From: Platanthera guangdongensis
Taxonomy: Eukaryota; Streptophyta; Magnoliopsida; Asparagales; Orchidaceae
Reading direction: 5' to 3'
Length of the DNA: 64,000 nt
Assembly (NCBI GenBank): GCA_039583875.1
Contig: CM077149.1
Span: 21,589,194-21,653,193, forward strand
Part shown: positions 23,560 to 33,508 of the stretch, in pieces
Position numbering within the stretch: position 1 is the stretch's first letter
Layout: every line of letters begins with the position of its first letter
Made by a program: the position numbers and the translations under genes
Notes under the pieces: generated by a model
What the model was told of the DNA's origin: nothing
Database searches by the model: none
What the model saw: the letters and a program-made list of their open reading frames with translations, nothing else

Positions 23560-25190
23560 TGTTAAATTTTCTCAACGTGGTCAGCAAGATAGCCCAAACA
23601 CCAAATTAATATCTTCGGAACTACCCAGTTCGCACGCTGAACCTGCGGAAAACCCAAGGACTAGAGGTTGCACCCAACAAAACAATGGAAGCACAAGAAG
23701 GTCTTATTATGCATTCACTTCTTTACAATCCGAGGCATACATAGCGAGACATGATTTCGCTAGTATTACAGCTGAAAACAGAAAGAAACCAAAAACAAGC
23801 CGGGCGGACAGCACTCCAGTCCGCCGAGACCGCGAGGTCGCCGAGACCGCCGAGACCGCTGAGCTCGCCCAAGCTATGCTGCAATCCGCCGAATACCACG
23901 GAGTCCGCCGAGACCGCGAGGCCGCGCGGACACACCGTTATTCGCCTCCTGCTCAACCCGAACTGAGGAACTCCCCTACCCGCCTGAATCCGGCGGACAG
24001 GTTATTGAAGCTGGCAAAGATGAAACAGAACTGACAAGCCGCAGAGCGACCTCCTGCTGAGACAGCAGAGACCGCACACTTCCAAGCACTTGACCGAAGT
24101 CACAGCCAAACTCCTGGCTCCTTGAAGCTATCCGCGCGACCTGCACACAGCAAACCGTCAGCCTGAAACAATCCGCGCGGACTGGCAAACACAGACCGCA
24201 GCACTTCGCACACCCCAACTTACTGTTCACTCAAGTTACTTAGGTTACTGTAGATGTGCCAGGGGGGTCCTATTTATAGGCCAGGTGAGGAGTGTGGTCA
24301 CCGCCCAAGAGATAGCGACACCACCCTCAGTCCGCGCGAATACAACCACCGTCCGCCGAGTCTGCATGGACTTAGCCGGACACCAAGGGAAACCGCCAGG
24401 AGCAAGGCAACCATTGACGAACCCTCTCCAGTCCGCCCAATCTAAGCGGACAAGGCACCAGCCCGCAAAGCTCCAACCACTGCAGGACAGCACCCTCTTC
24501 AATGGCAGTCCGCACCAACCCGAGGCAGTCCGCAAGACTCACACCTCAATCCGCCACAAGTCCACGACCAAAGGCAAACAACAACAGTCCGCCCGGTCAC
24601 AGCGGACTTGGCGGATACGGCGGACACCATGAACTTGGCACAATGTGTGACCAAGTCCAAAACCATCAAGGGCCAGTGCGAGCATGGCGGACACAAAGTC
24701 CCGTCCGCCAAACACCCTAGCACAGACCGCAACCAGTCTGCGAGCTCCTCGCACTTGTCCAACGCAGCAGCTTCCTGCCGGACTCCAAAAACAAGGCCGC
24801 CACAACGATCTCCACAGCAACTCCCTGCTGTGTCACCAGAGCTCGACAAGGCCTCAGCCAAGCTCTAAGCCCAGTCCGCAACAGCCCACACCGCGGACAC
24901 TCCAGTCCGCAAGCTTCCCGCGGACACGAGCCAACCCACCTATCAGCACAAGCTTGCACCCGCGGCCACTGAGCAAAGCACCAGTCCGCAAGCCTCTCTA
25001 TCCGCAGATACCAGGCCGCACCAAACCGCGGACTCCATGCAACAACCCACTCAGAACACAGCCGGCTTCCACCAGACTTTTCACCAGGCCGCAAACCTCA
25101 GTCCGCCCAGTCCGCCCAGTCCGCCAAGGCTATCCGCCCCAGGCCGCGCGGCCTGTCCCGTCACCCACTTCCACTTCACAAATTTCAACA
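23560..25190 (-). repeat. Copia-2 5' LTR (1631 bp)
   Basis: Promoter copy of the LTR for the minus-strand element. Minus-strand TATAAATA is at 24271-24278 in GGCCTATAAATAGG. The motif cluster is upstream of it in the element's sense. Confidence 0.96.
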
Positions 25191-25195
25191 ACCCC

Positions 25196-25628
25196 CTTCA
25201 AGCTCTCTCATGGGTGTGAAGCCGTCCTACCGGTGGAGTTTGAGGTCCGGTCCCCGCGAGTCACAGCCGCGGGCGAAGGAGACGAGGCATGGAGGGTGGA
25301 GAACGAGGAGGGGCAGCGCTTCTCGTTAGATATGGTGGAGGAACTGCGAGATGTGGCAGCTATCCGGCAAGAAGAGATCAAGCGACGGATGGCCAAGCAT
25401 TTTGATAAGCATGTCAGGATCAAACATTTTGCTAAGGGGGATCTGGTGTTGAAAAAGGTCGACGCGGCAGGAAGGTCGGCTCCCGTGGGCAAGCTCCACC
25501 CGAATTGGGAAGGACCATACATTGTGAAAGAAGTCCTCGGAACAGGGGGATACTACCTCCAGGACGTGGAGGGAAGGGCCCTGAGCCACACTTGGAGTGG
25601 TGATGATCTAAAGCACTTCTACCCCTGA
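25196..25628 (+). pseudogene. pol: Tat element integrase C-terminus (resumes after copia-2)
   Basis: After the second ACCCC the host frame continues (FKLSHGCEAVLPVE) and shows the gypsy integrase C-terminal domain: KHFAKGDLVLKKV, then KLHPNWEGPYIV and a terminal LKHFYP. It ends TGA at 25626-25628. This domain binds DNA during integration. No stop occurs within the piece. Confidence 0.93.
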
Positions 25629-25741
25629 GGGGAGAAGGATGTAACCACGTATCTCAAAAACAAACTTGTTATATTATATCAATTGATTCTCCTTTAACTA
25701 GTGTCAAATTTTTCATGGCATAGCATAGTTGAATGTTTTGT

Positions 25742-26545
25742 GGTACCCCGAGCTCGCCTCGGCCCCAGGTAGACTCGCTGCGCAGGCTCTCATCTAGCTG
25801 GCAGGTCCGAAGGCTCGCCTGTGGGGGATAGGTTTGGTTGGTTTGAGATCTTCATCGGCACCCCGAGCTCGGCTCGGCCCCAGGTAGACCCGCTGCGCAG
25901 GCTCTCATCTAGCTGGCAGGTCCGAAGGCTCGCCTGTGGGGGATAGGTTTGGTTGGTTTGAGATCTTCATCGGCACCCCGAGTTCGGCTCGGCCCCAGGT
26001 AGACCCGCTGCGCAGGCTCTCATCTAGCTGGCAGGTCCGAAGGCTCGCCTGTGGGGGATAGGTTTGGTTGGTTTGAGATCTTCATCGGCACCCCGAGCTC
26101 GGCTCTGCCCCAGGTAGACCCGCGGCGCGGGCTCTCATCTAGCTGGCAGGTCCGAAGGTTCGCCTGTGGGGGATAGGTTTGGTTGGTTTGAGATCTTCAT
26201 CGGCACCCCGAGCTCGGCTCAGCCCCAGGTAGACCCGCTGCGCAGGCTCTCATCTAGCTGGCAGGTCCGAAGGCTCGCCTGTGGGGGATAGGTTTGGTTG
26301 GTTTGAGATCTTCATCGGCACCCCGAGCTCGGCTCGGCCCCAGGTAGACCCGCTGCGCAGGCTCTCATCTAGCTGGCAGGTCCGAAGGCTCGCCTGTGGG
26401 GGATAGGTTTGGTTGGTTTGAGATCTTCATCGGCACCCCGAGCTCGCCTCGGCCCCAGGTAGATCCGCTGCGCAGCTCTCATCTAGCTGGCAGGTCCGAA
26501 GGCTCGCCTGTGGGAGATAGGTTTGGTCTGGTTAGCTTGGTTAAT
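25742..26545. repeat. Tandem repeat, 7 units of 115 bp
   Basis: Units start at the ACCCCGAG landmarks 25745, 25860, 25975, 26090, 26205, 26320 and 26435, an exact 115-bp period. They differ at only a few bases except for the first and last. The array lies between pol and the antisense genes. Tandem repeats in this place are known in Retand-type Tat elements. Confidence 0.97.
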
Positions 26546-26594
26546 GCAAGGCAGGAAGCACGTTGGGAATACCAAATGAAAAGTGAAAAAGAGG

Positions 26595-26658
26595 AGATAG
26601 ATCTCGGCAGAGATAGATCTTGGCAGTGATAGATCTCGGCAGGGATAGATCTCGGCAG
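26595..26658. repeat. Tandem repeat, 4 units of 16 bp
   Basis: Four copies of AGATAGATCTCGGCAG with single-base changes, just after the 115-bp array. Confidence 0.95.
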
Positions 26659-27064
26659 GAGAGTCCCCGTCAAAGGTTTCTCGAGGTGGGGAGGCTTTCG
26701 CCAAAAAGGTTCCTCTCAGTGTTCTCGAGAAATCAGGCGAGATCGTTATGCGATGGGCCAGTGGGGACTCGCGCAGTCTAGAGGGGACGGTCCCGTCCTA
26801 AGGATTCGAGAGTCACGCTTCCGGCTGGCCGGTTACCGCGGGTTCTTGCTGATTCATCGCTAAGGATTTCCTAAGAAGGCCAAGGGCCTTGGCGGAAGCC
26901 TACGCCGAAAGCGTTCAACCACGACAATTACATCAAACACATTCGCAAATAACAAGAAATGTTCGCAAGAAAAATATTTGCATTAATAATACAATGTATG
27001 GGTACAAAATGATAGCGTCTCGCGCTTTATAGAGAGGTGAAGAACAGAAGCGAGAAGGGGACCC
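26659..27064. other. Noncoding spacer of Tat element
   Basis: I see no supported reading frame. It would hold the 3' UTR of antisense gene A, whose stop is at 27065-27067. No clear AATAAA on the minus strand. Confidence 0.6.
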
Positions 27065-27496
27065 TCAAGGGGACAAACTGTACCCCTCGGAAGTCTCGCT
27101 GGAGCTCCCGCTGGAGCTTCCGCTGGAGCTCCCCCCGGAGGTCTCGCCACCCGCTGCGGGGGACTTTGAGACATCCGAGGGAGGGGTATCGGGGGCGCCC
27201 AGGGGCTTTGGAATGGGCTCGAAGAGCCATGGGACAAGTTGTGGAGCGGTGATGTCTTTGCCCCTCCCGTCCCAGCAGTTGATGTCGCGCAGCGTCTCCA
27301 GCGTCAACTTTACGGTGGCTTGCGCGTTCCCCTGGAGCAGCTTGTCGATGTCATAAGCCGAGTAATACTGGCTCTTCAATCTCTCGTCCAGCGGAGGGGC
27401 TGCACTCTCCTCAAGGCGCGCGATCTGCTCTCGCAGGTGAACGTTGTCATATCGGGCCTGAGACAGCTCCTCGCGAAGTGCGGCTTGAGCGGAATC

Positions 27497-27570
27497 CTGA
27501 ACAGCGGAAGGTTAGCATTAGAGAAGGGTTAGGATGGCAAGAACAAGTGATTATGAAAGGTCTCGCTTAC
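27497..27570 (-). other. Intron 2 of antisense gene A
   Basis: 74 nt, GTAAGC donor, CTAATGCTAAC branch-like site, GTTCAG acceptor. Joining keeps the coiled-coil frame. It contains an in-frame TAA, so it must be removed for exon 3 to be read. Confidence 0.75.
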
Positions 27571-28393
27571 CCCTTCCGCTTGGCGCGATGATAACAGTTG
27601 CTGGGTCTCGGCCAGCTCCTTGGCCAGAGAGGCCGTCTGGGCCACCGCATCGTCCCTGGCCTTGAACATGTCTTGGAAGTTGCGGTCTATCGTAATGCTC
27701 CGCCGGGCGCACATGTGCGCAAGCTCCAGCCCACGCATTAAAGCGCGAGTGGAGTCGTATGCCAACAGTCGGGTCGACATCCTGTCGTAGACGCTAGCGT
27801 CCTCCCGGCTGTAGAGGCCATAGCCTAAGGCGAAAGCTTCGCCGGTGACCTCGTCTCGCTCCGACCAGCTCGGCAAGAGGGACGAGATCGTGACCTTGTT
27901 GGCGTCAGGGTCCCATTGCAGCAGTGGCTTGTTCTCCGCGTCCAGACACCTCACGCCGAGACCAAAGTTACGATGACCCCGCGGCACCTCGTCAGACAGG
28001 GGTTGGCTGGAGGTCCCGGCGGCGGCACCCTCGCTCTCGGCGGCGCCAAGGGTCCGAGGGTTCTCGGCAGGAGTCTCGGGGCCGCCCCTGGTGGCCGCAA
28101 TCCTGCTTACTGCCTGCAGGACCTCCTCGAAGGAGCGGCCGGGGGGGAGAGGTTGGACGGGCGGTACAACAACAGCCTTGCCCTTCTCGGTATCCGTGGT
28201 CTTGGGCCTCTTGATTGGCTGAGGTGCGGAAGCACCTGGTTTTCGCTTCACAACACCGCTTGAGGGGGGAGGCCCGGCTCTTTTCGGCAGGCTTGCGCGG
28301 CGGCTTTCGCGAGAGCCAGCGGGTCCTTAGGAGGTTGGCTCTCTCTGGCGCGAGCCTCGTCGAAAGGCTGGCGAAGAGGGATCTCGCGCTCTC

Positions 28394-28465
28394 CTGCGAA
28401 AACAATAGCGATAAATTCCAACCTTGGAAAAAGCAAGAAAAAGGAAAATACATGCGAGATCTTAC
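28394..28465 (-). other. Intron 1 of antisense gene A
   Basis: 72 nt, GTAAGA donor, pyrimidine-rich, TTTTCGCAG acceptor. The length is a multiple of three and it has no stop, so it also reads through if retained. The hydrophobic run read across it (VFSFFLLF) is probably intronic. Confidence 0.7.
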
Positions 28466-29278
28466 CTTCTCCCGGAAGTACAGGAGGAAGAGAATCGACG
28501 TCTCGCCGGAGGTAGAGGACGTCGAAATCCTTGGTTCCGAAGAACTCAAGGAGGGCGCTCTCGCGGGAGCCCAAGGACGGAGGCTTATAGGCGGCATCCT
28601 CGTATTGGATGGGGGCGAGGGGTACGTTCCCGAAGTCGCCGGAAACGTAGACGAACCTCTCGCCCCAGTGATGGTGCTTGTTGGCGAGACCGATCGTTTT
28701 CAGCAGTTGCCCAGAGAAGAACACCACGCCTCCCTTCGCGCGGAAAGTAAATAACTTGCGGAAGATCTGCAAGCTAAACTCAATCCTCTCCGACCGCATA
28801 TAGCATATGAAGGCCATGAGAATCGCCACGGAGTTAGGGTTCAGCTGCGCGGGAACCACCCCGTAGTACCGGAGAGCCTGCCGCATCTCAGGCCACAGCG
28901 GAAGGCGGAAGCCCACCTCTAAGTGTTCGATAGGGATGGCGAGCTCCCCCTCCCCTGCGGTGTTGACTTTGTCATGACTGCCCGGGGGCCGCGCGATGAA
29001 GCCGACGGGAACGTGCTGGGTCTTGATCAGATTGAACTCGTCTAGAGTGAGAGTGCAAGAAGGGAAGAGATGCTTTTGGAAGGCTTCCGCACAATTGGAT
29101 CGTCCGTCACCACCGCCCGGCATCGCAATAGGGTTTGAAGGCGAGATCTACGAGGAGCAGGCGAGAGCGAGAACGGAAGTGGAAGACAGAGACGGGCGAG
29201 AGCTTTGCGGAGACCGCGAGAACAACAACAAAGGAGAGAGACTGGAATCAAAGAAATGAATGTGGTAGGTGAGCCTCC

Positions 29279-29286
29279 TATTTATA
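29279..29286 (-). promoter_or_regulatory. TATA box of antisense gene A
   Basis: TATAAATA in CTATAAATAGGAGG on the minus strand, about 155 bp upstream of ATG 29123. It suggests gene A has its own promoter rather than depending on the LTR. Confidence 0.65.
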
Positions 29287-29738
29287 GAAAATCGTGGTAA
29301 TGATGGCTGTTTTCAGAAAGGTGGCGGGGGTACAGCCGGCGCGTCCTAGGTCAGCGGCGCTTCGTTTTTCCCGCCCGAATCTGACAGCGACCGATTAAGA
29401 AACTGGCGCAAACGTTGCGAAATATCATACGACCGGCAAGGTAGGCGGAAGCAAGGTGTCTCTCGCCACCCCAAAGACCAGGGAAGATAACTCATACGCA
29501 TACGAAAATATTAAAGACAGAGCTATTGCTCTCGCTTAGCGGGAACGCGATAAAATAATAAGCGAATAAAGTGCGGGAACATTAGTTACAACTCCAAGCG
29601 AATAAATAAGGGTACATTAGAGAAGGGAAGGCCTGGGGAAGAGGAGGGGAGGTCTCACGCTTCAGTACGGCTCCCAGCGTCATTTCCCTTGCTCCCAACG
29701 CCATTTGCCTAGGTCCCGCAGCTTGGTCCGGGGGGCGC
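29287..29738. other. Spacer between antisense genes A and B
   Basis: It holds the presumed gene A promoter at the left and the 3' region of gene B at the right. I see no open frame or repeat in it. Confidence 0.6.
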
Positions 29739-31024
29739 CTACGGGTTGAAGTAGGATGACAGAACGCTGCATCCCAGGTCAACCCGGCGAGATAGATCCC
29801 GGATTCTCTCAATGCATCTCTCAGGTGAGGACCCGGTGGTAGCTCCCCCGGGCCGGTCCATCTCGCCTATAAGGAAGTCACGCTCCAGGGACTCCAGCCT
29901 CTTCTCCGCTGACTGGCGAAACTCTCTGGCCGCAAGGTCGCGGGCCCGTTCTCGCCGGATGAGCTTCGACAGAATGGCGACGACCTTCTTCCCCCGTCTT
30001 TTCGCGCTCCCGGCGCCGGTCAGGATCTCCTCCATCTCGTCAGATGAAGGGAAGGGAGAGCTCTCGCCATCTTCTCCCTCTCTTTCTTCTTCTTCTTCTA
30101 CTTCTTCTTCCTCTACCTCAGCGCCAGGCCGCGAGTCCATGTCCCCTGTCAAAATAATCCCCATTTTAGCGGAAGCTAAAGGATAGCAGCGATAAAAATG
30201 CCGTATACCTTCAGAGTGACGAGGCCCCCCGGTCGACGGCAGGCGAGAAGGCCCAGCCCCCCCCCCCCCCCCCCTCAGCTCCAAAGAGGAGGTGGATTGG
30301 CTTTCCTTTGTCGGGGGGGGGGGGGGGTAAACTTTGCGGATGGTGATCCCGGCCTGGTCGAGAGCGGGGGAGCGGGTCTCCTCAGCCGCGGGAGGGCTAG
30401 CGTCTAGCGGTGGCACAGGGGGCTCGGCATTTTTTCCTCTCGTCGGTAGGAAGGAATCAACCGCATGGGTAGACTGATTCGCAGTTCTCGCCCCACAATC
30501 CCGGGTGGCGAGATCTGGAGGTGCGGAAACCGACGCTGCGAGGAATCAGGTCAGCATTTAAAAATACAAGTCGAAGGCGAGAAGGGAACCTTTACCAGCG
30601 GTGTTCGGGTCTGGTGGAGGAGGCGCCTCGGGAACCTGTGGTTGATCGTGATGGCTAGAGGGTGGATCCAAAGGTTCTCGCGGGGACGCGGCAGCGTCAG
30701 GAACCGTCTCCTGCGAGAGGTATCAAGTTAAACAATTGAGCAGCTGGTTGTTAATTGGTATATCAAGCTCACCTTCCGCGGCGAGGTGTCGTCCGCGCGA
30801 CTAGGGGTCGGGGTGGGCGGGCTCCTGTTCTCGCGGGATAGGTCCCGCTGAACCACCTTCGCCTTCTTCTTCTTCTTCTTAGGCAGAGAAGGCTTCGCAA
30901 CTGACGATTGTCTCGCTAGCCATGGGGCGACCAGGGCACTGTTAGCCCTAGCTCGCGCCTGTGCCGCGTTAATGCGGTGCTGCAGATCCTGCGGAAGCGG
31001 TTTGTCGGCACGCTTGGAAGGCAT
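29739..31024 (-). CDS. Antisense gene B: four-exon acidic/basic protein, unrecognised (366 aa)
   Basis: ATG at 31024 (MPSKRADKPLPQ). The exons are 31024-30773, 30710-30596, 30535-30209 and 30145-29739. The introns are 62, 60 and 63 nt, all GT-AG (AAG/GTGAGC to CTCGCAG; CTG/GTAAAG to CTCGCAG; AAG/GTATAC to TGACAG). The exons sum to 1101 nt, exactly 367 codons with the stop, and all phases match, which strongly supports the model. The N-terminal third has a lysine run (PKKKKKKAKVV) like a nuclear signal. The middle is Pro/Ser-rich with a five-Pro and a five-Gly run. Then follow an acidic block (EVEEEEVEEEEEREGE), a basic helical part with KRRGKKVV and a short C-terminus. I do not recognise a domain. 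It faces the same way as gene A. Confidence 0.75.
30257..30327. repeat. C18 and G15 runs in antisense gene B exon 3
   Basis: Eighteen Cs at 30257-30274 and fifteen Gs at 30313-30327 can pair across a 38-bp loop. On the minus strand they encode the Gly and Pro runs. Run lengths may be unreliable in assembly. Confidence 0.9.
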
Positions 31025-31097
31025 AGCGGGAGAGGGCGAGAGCTCAGGGGGAGAATGACGACTCGAGGGAAGTGTTATGACCGTCTATCGGCACTCA

Positions 31098-31105
31098 TAT
31101 TTATA
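31098..31105 (-). promoter_or_regulatory. TATA box of antisense gene B
   Basis: TATAAATA in CCTATAAATATGAG on the minus strand, about 75 bp upstream of ATG 31024 and about 110 bp inside the 3' LTR boundary. Confidence 0.65.
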
Positions 31106-31217
31106 GGTGTCGTACGGCCCACCGAAAGATTCCCTGACGTTGACACGTGCTCAGCGAATATTTTGGGTTGAACATGTCTTTTCGAGCGCGGCGCTAGCTC
31201 AAAAAGAGCGGGGATTG

Positions 31218-31903
31218 TGTACAACCCCATATTCGCTGAGCCAGACAAGGAGGCACAATGGTCACAGGAGGGTTAGCCGAAGTGGTCCCGCCCTAAGGAG
31301 GATCTCGCCCACAGAAGGCGGAAACGTTCTCGCCGGATCGTTGAAAGAGAAACCGTAGGCCGAGAGCGCCAAGCGCGGACTGCGCGGAATCGCTCTCGCC
31401 CAACCAAGCTTCAGTCCCGAAGAGTTCTCGCTTGCATTGGGCGAGAACGGTCGCGCCACGCCCTGGGCCGAAAGATCTCGGCACCAGCTCTCGCCGAGTG
31501 GGGCCCAGGGTCTTTGGAAGAATGTCCTAATTGCCCTCAGGAGAAATTACTTCAGTACCCTCAGAGAGACAGCGGGATTTGGCTATTGGCAGACCAACCA
31601 GGGGCTTTTCAGTAAATTCAGGACAGCAAAATGCTATAAATAGACCCATAAGGGCTCCTTAGAAAGCAAGCTATCATTGTCTCCTAAATTCCAGTGCTTT
31701 CTGAGGAGCTCCTAGCCCAGCTTTGGCTTTGGAGGGGAAGCTCTCAGAGATCTTCCGGGTGTGAGGTGGGACCTCCCTGCTGAGTCTTTTGGGTCAGTCT
31801 TGGGTCCTTAGAATCCAGTCAAGGGGTGAGACTTGAGAGAAGTAGGTTTCGGCTGCACCCCTTTTTCTTCGAACTTCAGTTGCGGTCATATTTGGCTTCA
31901 ACA
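31218..31903 (+). repeat. Tat element 3' LTR (686 bp)
   Basis: Copy of 11693-12378 with about four substitutions, followed by the TSD CTTCT at 31904-31908. TATA at 31635-31642. Confidence 0.97.
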
Positions 31904-31908
31904 CTTCT

Positions 31909-32010
31909 AAAAGTTAATCATATCAATATCATGATACCTCACATACACATCAAGCATGATAACAATGCTATAGGTTATATATTAAATTATCATACATCAC
32001 ACTCTCTTTC
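31909..32010 (-). mobile_element. Old gypsy-like LTR, piece 3
   Basis: About 100 bp of AT-rich sequence between the Tat element's TSD and the Sirevirus LTR's TSD (CTTTC, 32006-32010). It is the continuation of 11264-11692 and has no other feature. Confidence 0.55.
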
Positions 32011-32189
32011 TATTGGGTCCATTTCCCACAATGTCCCAGATTTGAAGAAGTCAATCATGTCAATGATATACATAAAGTTATATTTGTTGTGTACTTAAGT
32101 TCATGCTTGCAGGCTGTCCTTAAAAAAATGTTAGGACAGGTATTCCAAGGGATTGGATAGGTGGACACAAATATAGATGCTAGACAGGC

Positions 32190-33300
32190 AGGAATTTGCC
32201 TAAGTCCACAGGCATCGAGTGAAGCTTACTCACCCAATGCTAGGTGTAGGAATTTGGTTTAGACCACAGGCGTTGAGTAATGTCAACTCACTCAATGCCA
32301 CATGTAAGGGAAGATGCTGGATAGGCTGGAAATCGCCTAAGTCCACAGGCATTGAGTGAAGTCTACTCACTCAATGCCAGGTAAGTAAAAGCATTAAGAA
32401 TAGCTTGGTTAGTCTAATCCTAACTATTGGCTCGATAGAAAAGTGTCTAAGCCCATAGGCGTTGAGTGTAGTCTACTCACTCAATGTCATACAACAAAAA
32501 GCTGTGAGACAGGCTGAGGCAGTCAAAGACTAAGGAGAAACTGGCTGAGATGTGGCTAAATCCATAGGCATTGAGTGAAGTCTACTCACTCAACGCCATA
32601 AAATATAAATTGTTGAGTTAGCTCAGATAGTCAATGTCACGAAAAATCTTTGTTGATATTTGACTATGTCCACATGCATTGAGTGAAGCTTACTCACTTA
32701 ACGCCATGTGATAAATTGCGTTGATTGAAACTTAGTCAGTCAGAGACTGTGATTTCACAGAAATTTGGCTAAGTCCAAATGCATTGAGTGAAGTCTGATC
32801 AATCAATGCCAGATAACAGAATAATATTTATTAAGTAGTTTGGTGTTGACGAAAGCTTACTCACTCAACGCCAAGTGACAAAATCTGTCTAAGTAATATG
32901 GCGTTGAGTGATAAAGGCTCACTTAACGCCTACTAACATGAAGTGGCCAAGGAAAATAGCATTGAGTGATGAAGACACACTCAACTCTCTCAACGCCGGA
33001 GAAGAAGGAATATTTTCTAAGGCAAAAAGCGTTGAGTAGACTCAACGCACTCAACGCCTAGAGACAGTAAGATTGTCTAAGTATTTTGGCATTGAGTGAA
33101 GCTACTCACTCAACGCCTAATGATAGAAAAACTTTCTAAGTGTTTTGGCGTTCAGTGAAGGCTGCTCACTCAACATCTTGTGATAGAATGATTGGCTAAG
33201 GACAAAAGCATTGAGTGAAGCTTGTTCACTCAACGCCTGAGATAGACAGAAATCTGTCTAAGTGTTTTGGCGTTGAGTGAACCTTACTCACTCAACACGT
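32190..33300. repeat. GCGTTGAGTGA / TCACTCAACGCC inverted-repeat array (SIRE-A U3)
   Basis: About 15 degenerate units, 60-110 bp apart, each with a half-site like GGCATTGAGTGAAG followed closely by its reverse complement CTCACTCAATGCC, and usually preceded by CTAAGTCCA. It ends about 200 bp before the TATA box. Confidence 0.92.
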
Positions 33301-33500
33301 ATACTACTAATGCTTGGTTTTGGCTAAGTCCATAGATGTTGACATCAGCAAAGTCAACAAAATTCAAATTTGTTGCGGGAAAGCAACATTATGCGACAAA
33401 TATTGTTGCATGCCTTCAGTACTGCAATTAATGCAAAAGCAAAGTTGCAGTTGTTAATTTCAGTGGGGTCCATGGGTCAAAAGAGCCGTTGATGGGCAAT

Positions 33501-33508
33501 TATAAAAG
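33501..33508 (+). promoter_or_regulatory. TATA box of SIRE-A LTR
   Basis: TATAAAAG in CAATTATAAAAGGCGG. Downstream to 34449 the LTR is a purine-rich leader with repeats of GAAGAAGG and, at 34345-34440, TGTAGGATCC / GATCTGAG units. Confidence 0.7.

Larger units (their letters stand above)
17706..25190 (-). mobile_element. Full-length copia element (7.5 kb) nested in Tat integrase
   Basis: The LTRs (17706-19335 and 23560-25190) read TGTTGAAATTTG...TTTAACA on the minus strand, with TSD ACCCC (17701-17705 and 25191-25195). Removing the element and one TSD copy restores the host integrase frame exactly. The minus-strand order is 5' LTR (right), PBS, gag-pol in one frame, PPT (AAAGGGGGAG at about 19335-19346), 3' LTR (left). 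Two coding lesions are seen, so it is probably inactive. Confidence 0.97.
27065..29123 (-). pseudogene. Antisense gene A: Transposase_28-like protein, three exons, one frameshift
   Basis: ATG at 29123 (MPGGGDGRSN). Exon 1 is 29123-28466, exon 2 is 28393-27571 and exon 3 is 27496-27065. The introns are 28394-28465 (72 nt; AAG/GTAAGA to TTCGCAG/GA) and 27497-27570 (74 nt; GGG/GTAAGC to GTTCAG/GA). Exon 1 resembles the plant 'putative gypsy type transposon' family (Pfam Transposase_28): LTLDEFNLIKTQHVP, then RYYGVVPAQLNPNS and a WGERFVYV block. Exon 2 has KRKPGAS and KRPKTT basic patches. The exon 2/3 join lies in a predicted coiled coil (LAKELAETQQLLSS). Exon 3 ends in a GSSSGSSS tail. The reading frame shifts once between 28326 and 28250, as if one base were lost. 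Function unknown; nuclear localisation is a guess from the basic patches. Confidence 0.78.
11693..31903 (+). mobile_element. Tat-type Ty3/gypsy element with antisense genes (20.2 kb, including a nested copia)
   Basis: The LTRs (11693-12378 and 31218-31903) are TGTACAACC...TTCAACA, flanked by TSD CTTCT (11688-11692 and 31904-31908). Without the nested copia and its duplicated ACCCC the element is about 12.7 kb. The order is LTR, gag-PR, RT-RNase H-second RNase H-INT, 115-bp tandem repeats, two antisense genes, LTR. The extra RNase H-like domain after RT/RNase H, a C-x2-H-x4-H-x4-C Gag knuckle and antisense frames before the 3' LTR point to the Tat lineage (Retand/Ogre/Grande group). Only about four differences separate the two 686-bp LTRs by eye, so the copy is young, yet gag-pol is broken. 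Confidence 0.95.

Noticed and set aside
25742..26545. 115-bp array as a CRISPR or a coding repeat
   Set aside because: Whole units repeat without unique spacers, and frames across it are short.
32190..33300. CRISPR-like array of short repeats
   Set aside because: Units are degenerate inverted repeats with variable spacing in a plant LTR. There are no unique equal-length spacers and no cas genes.
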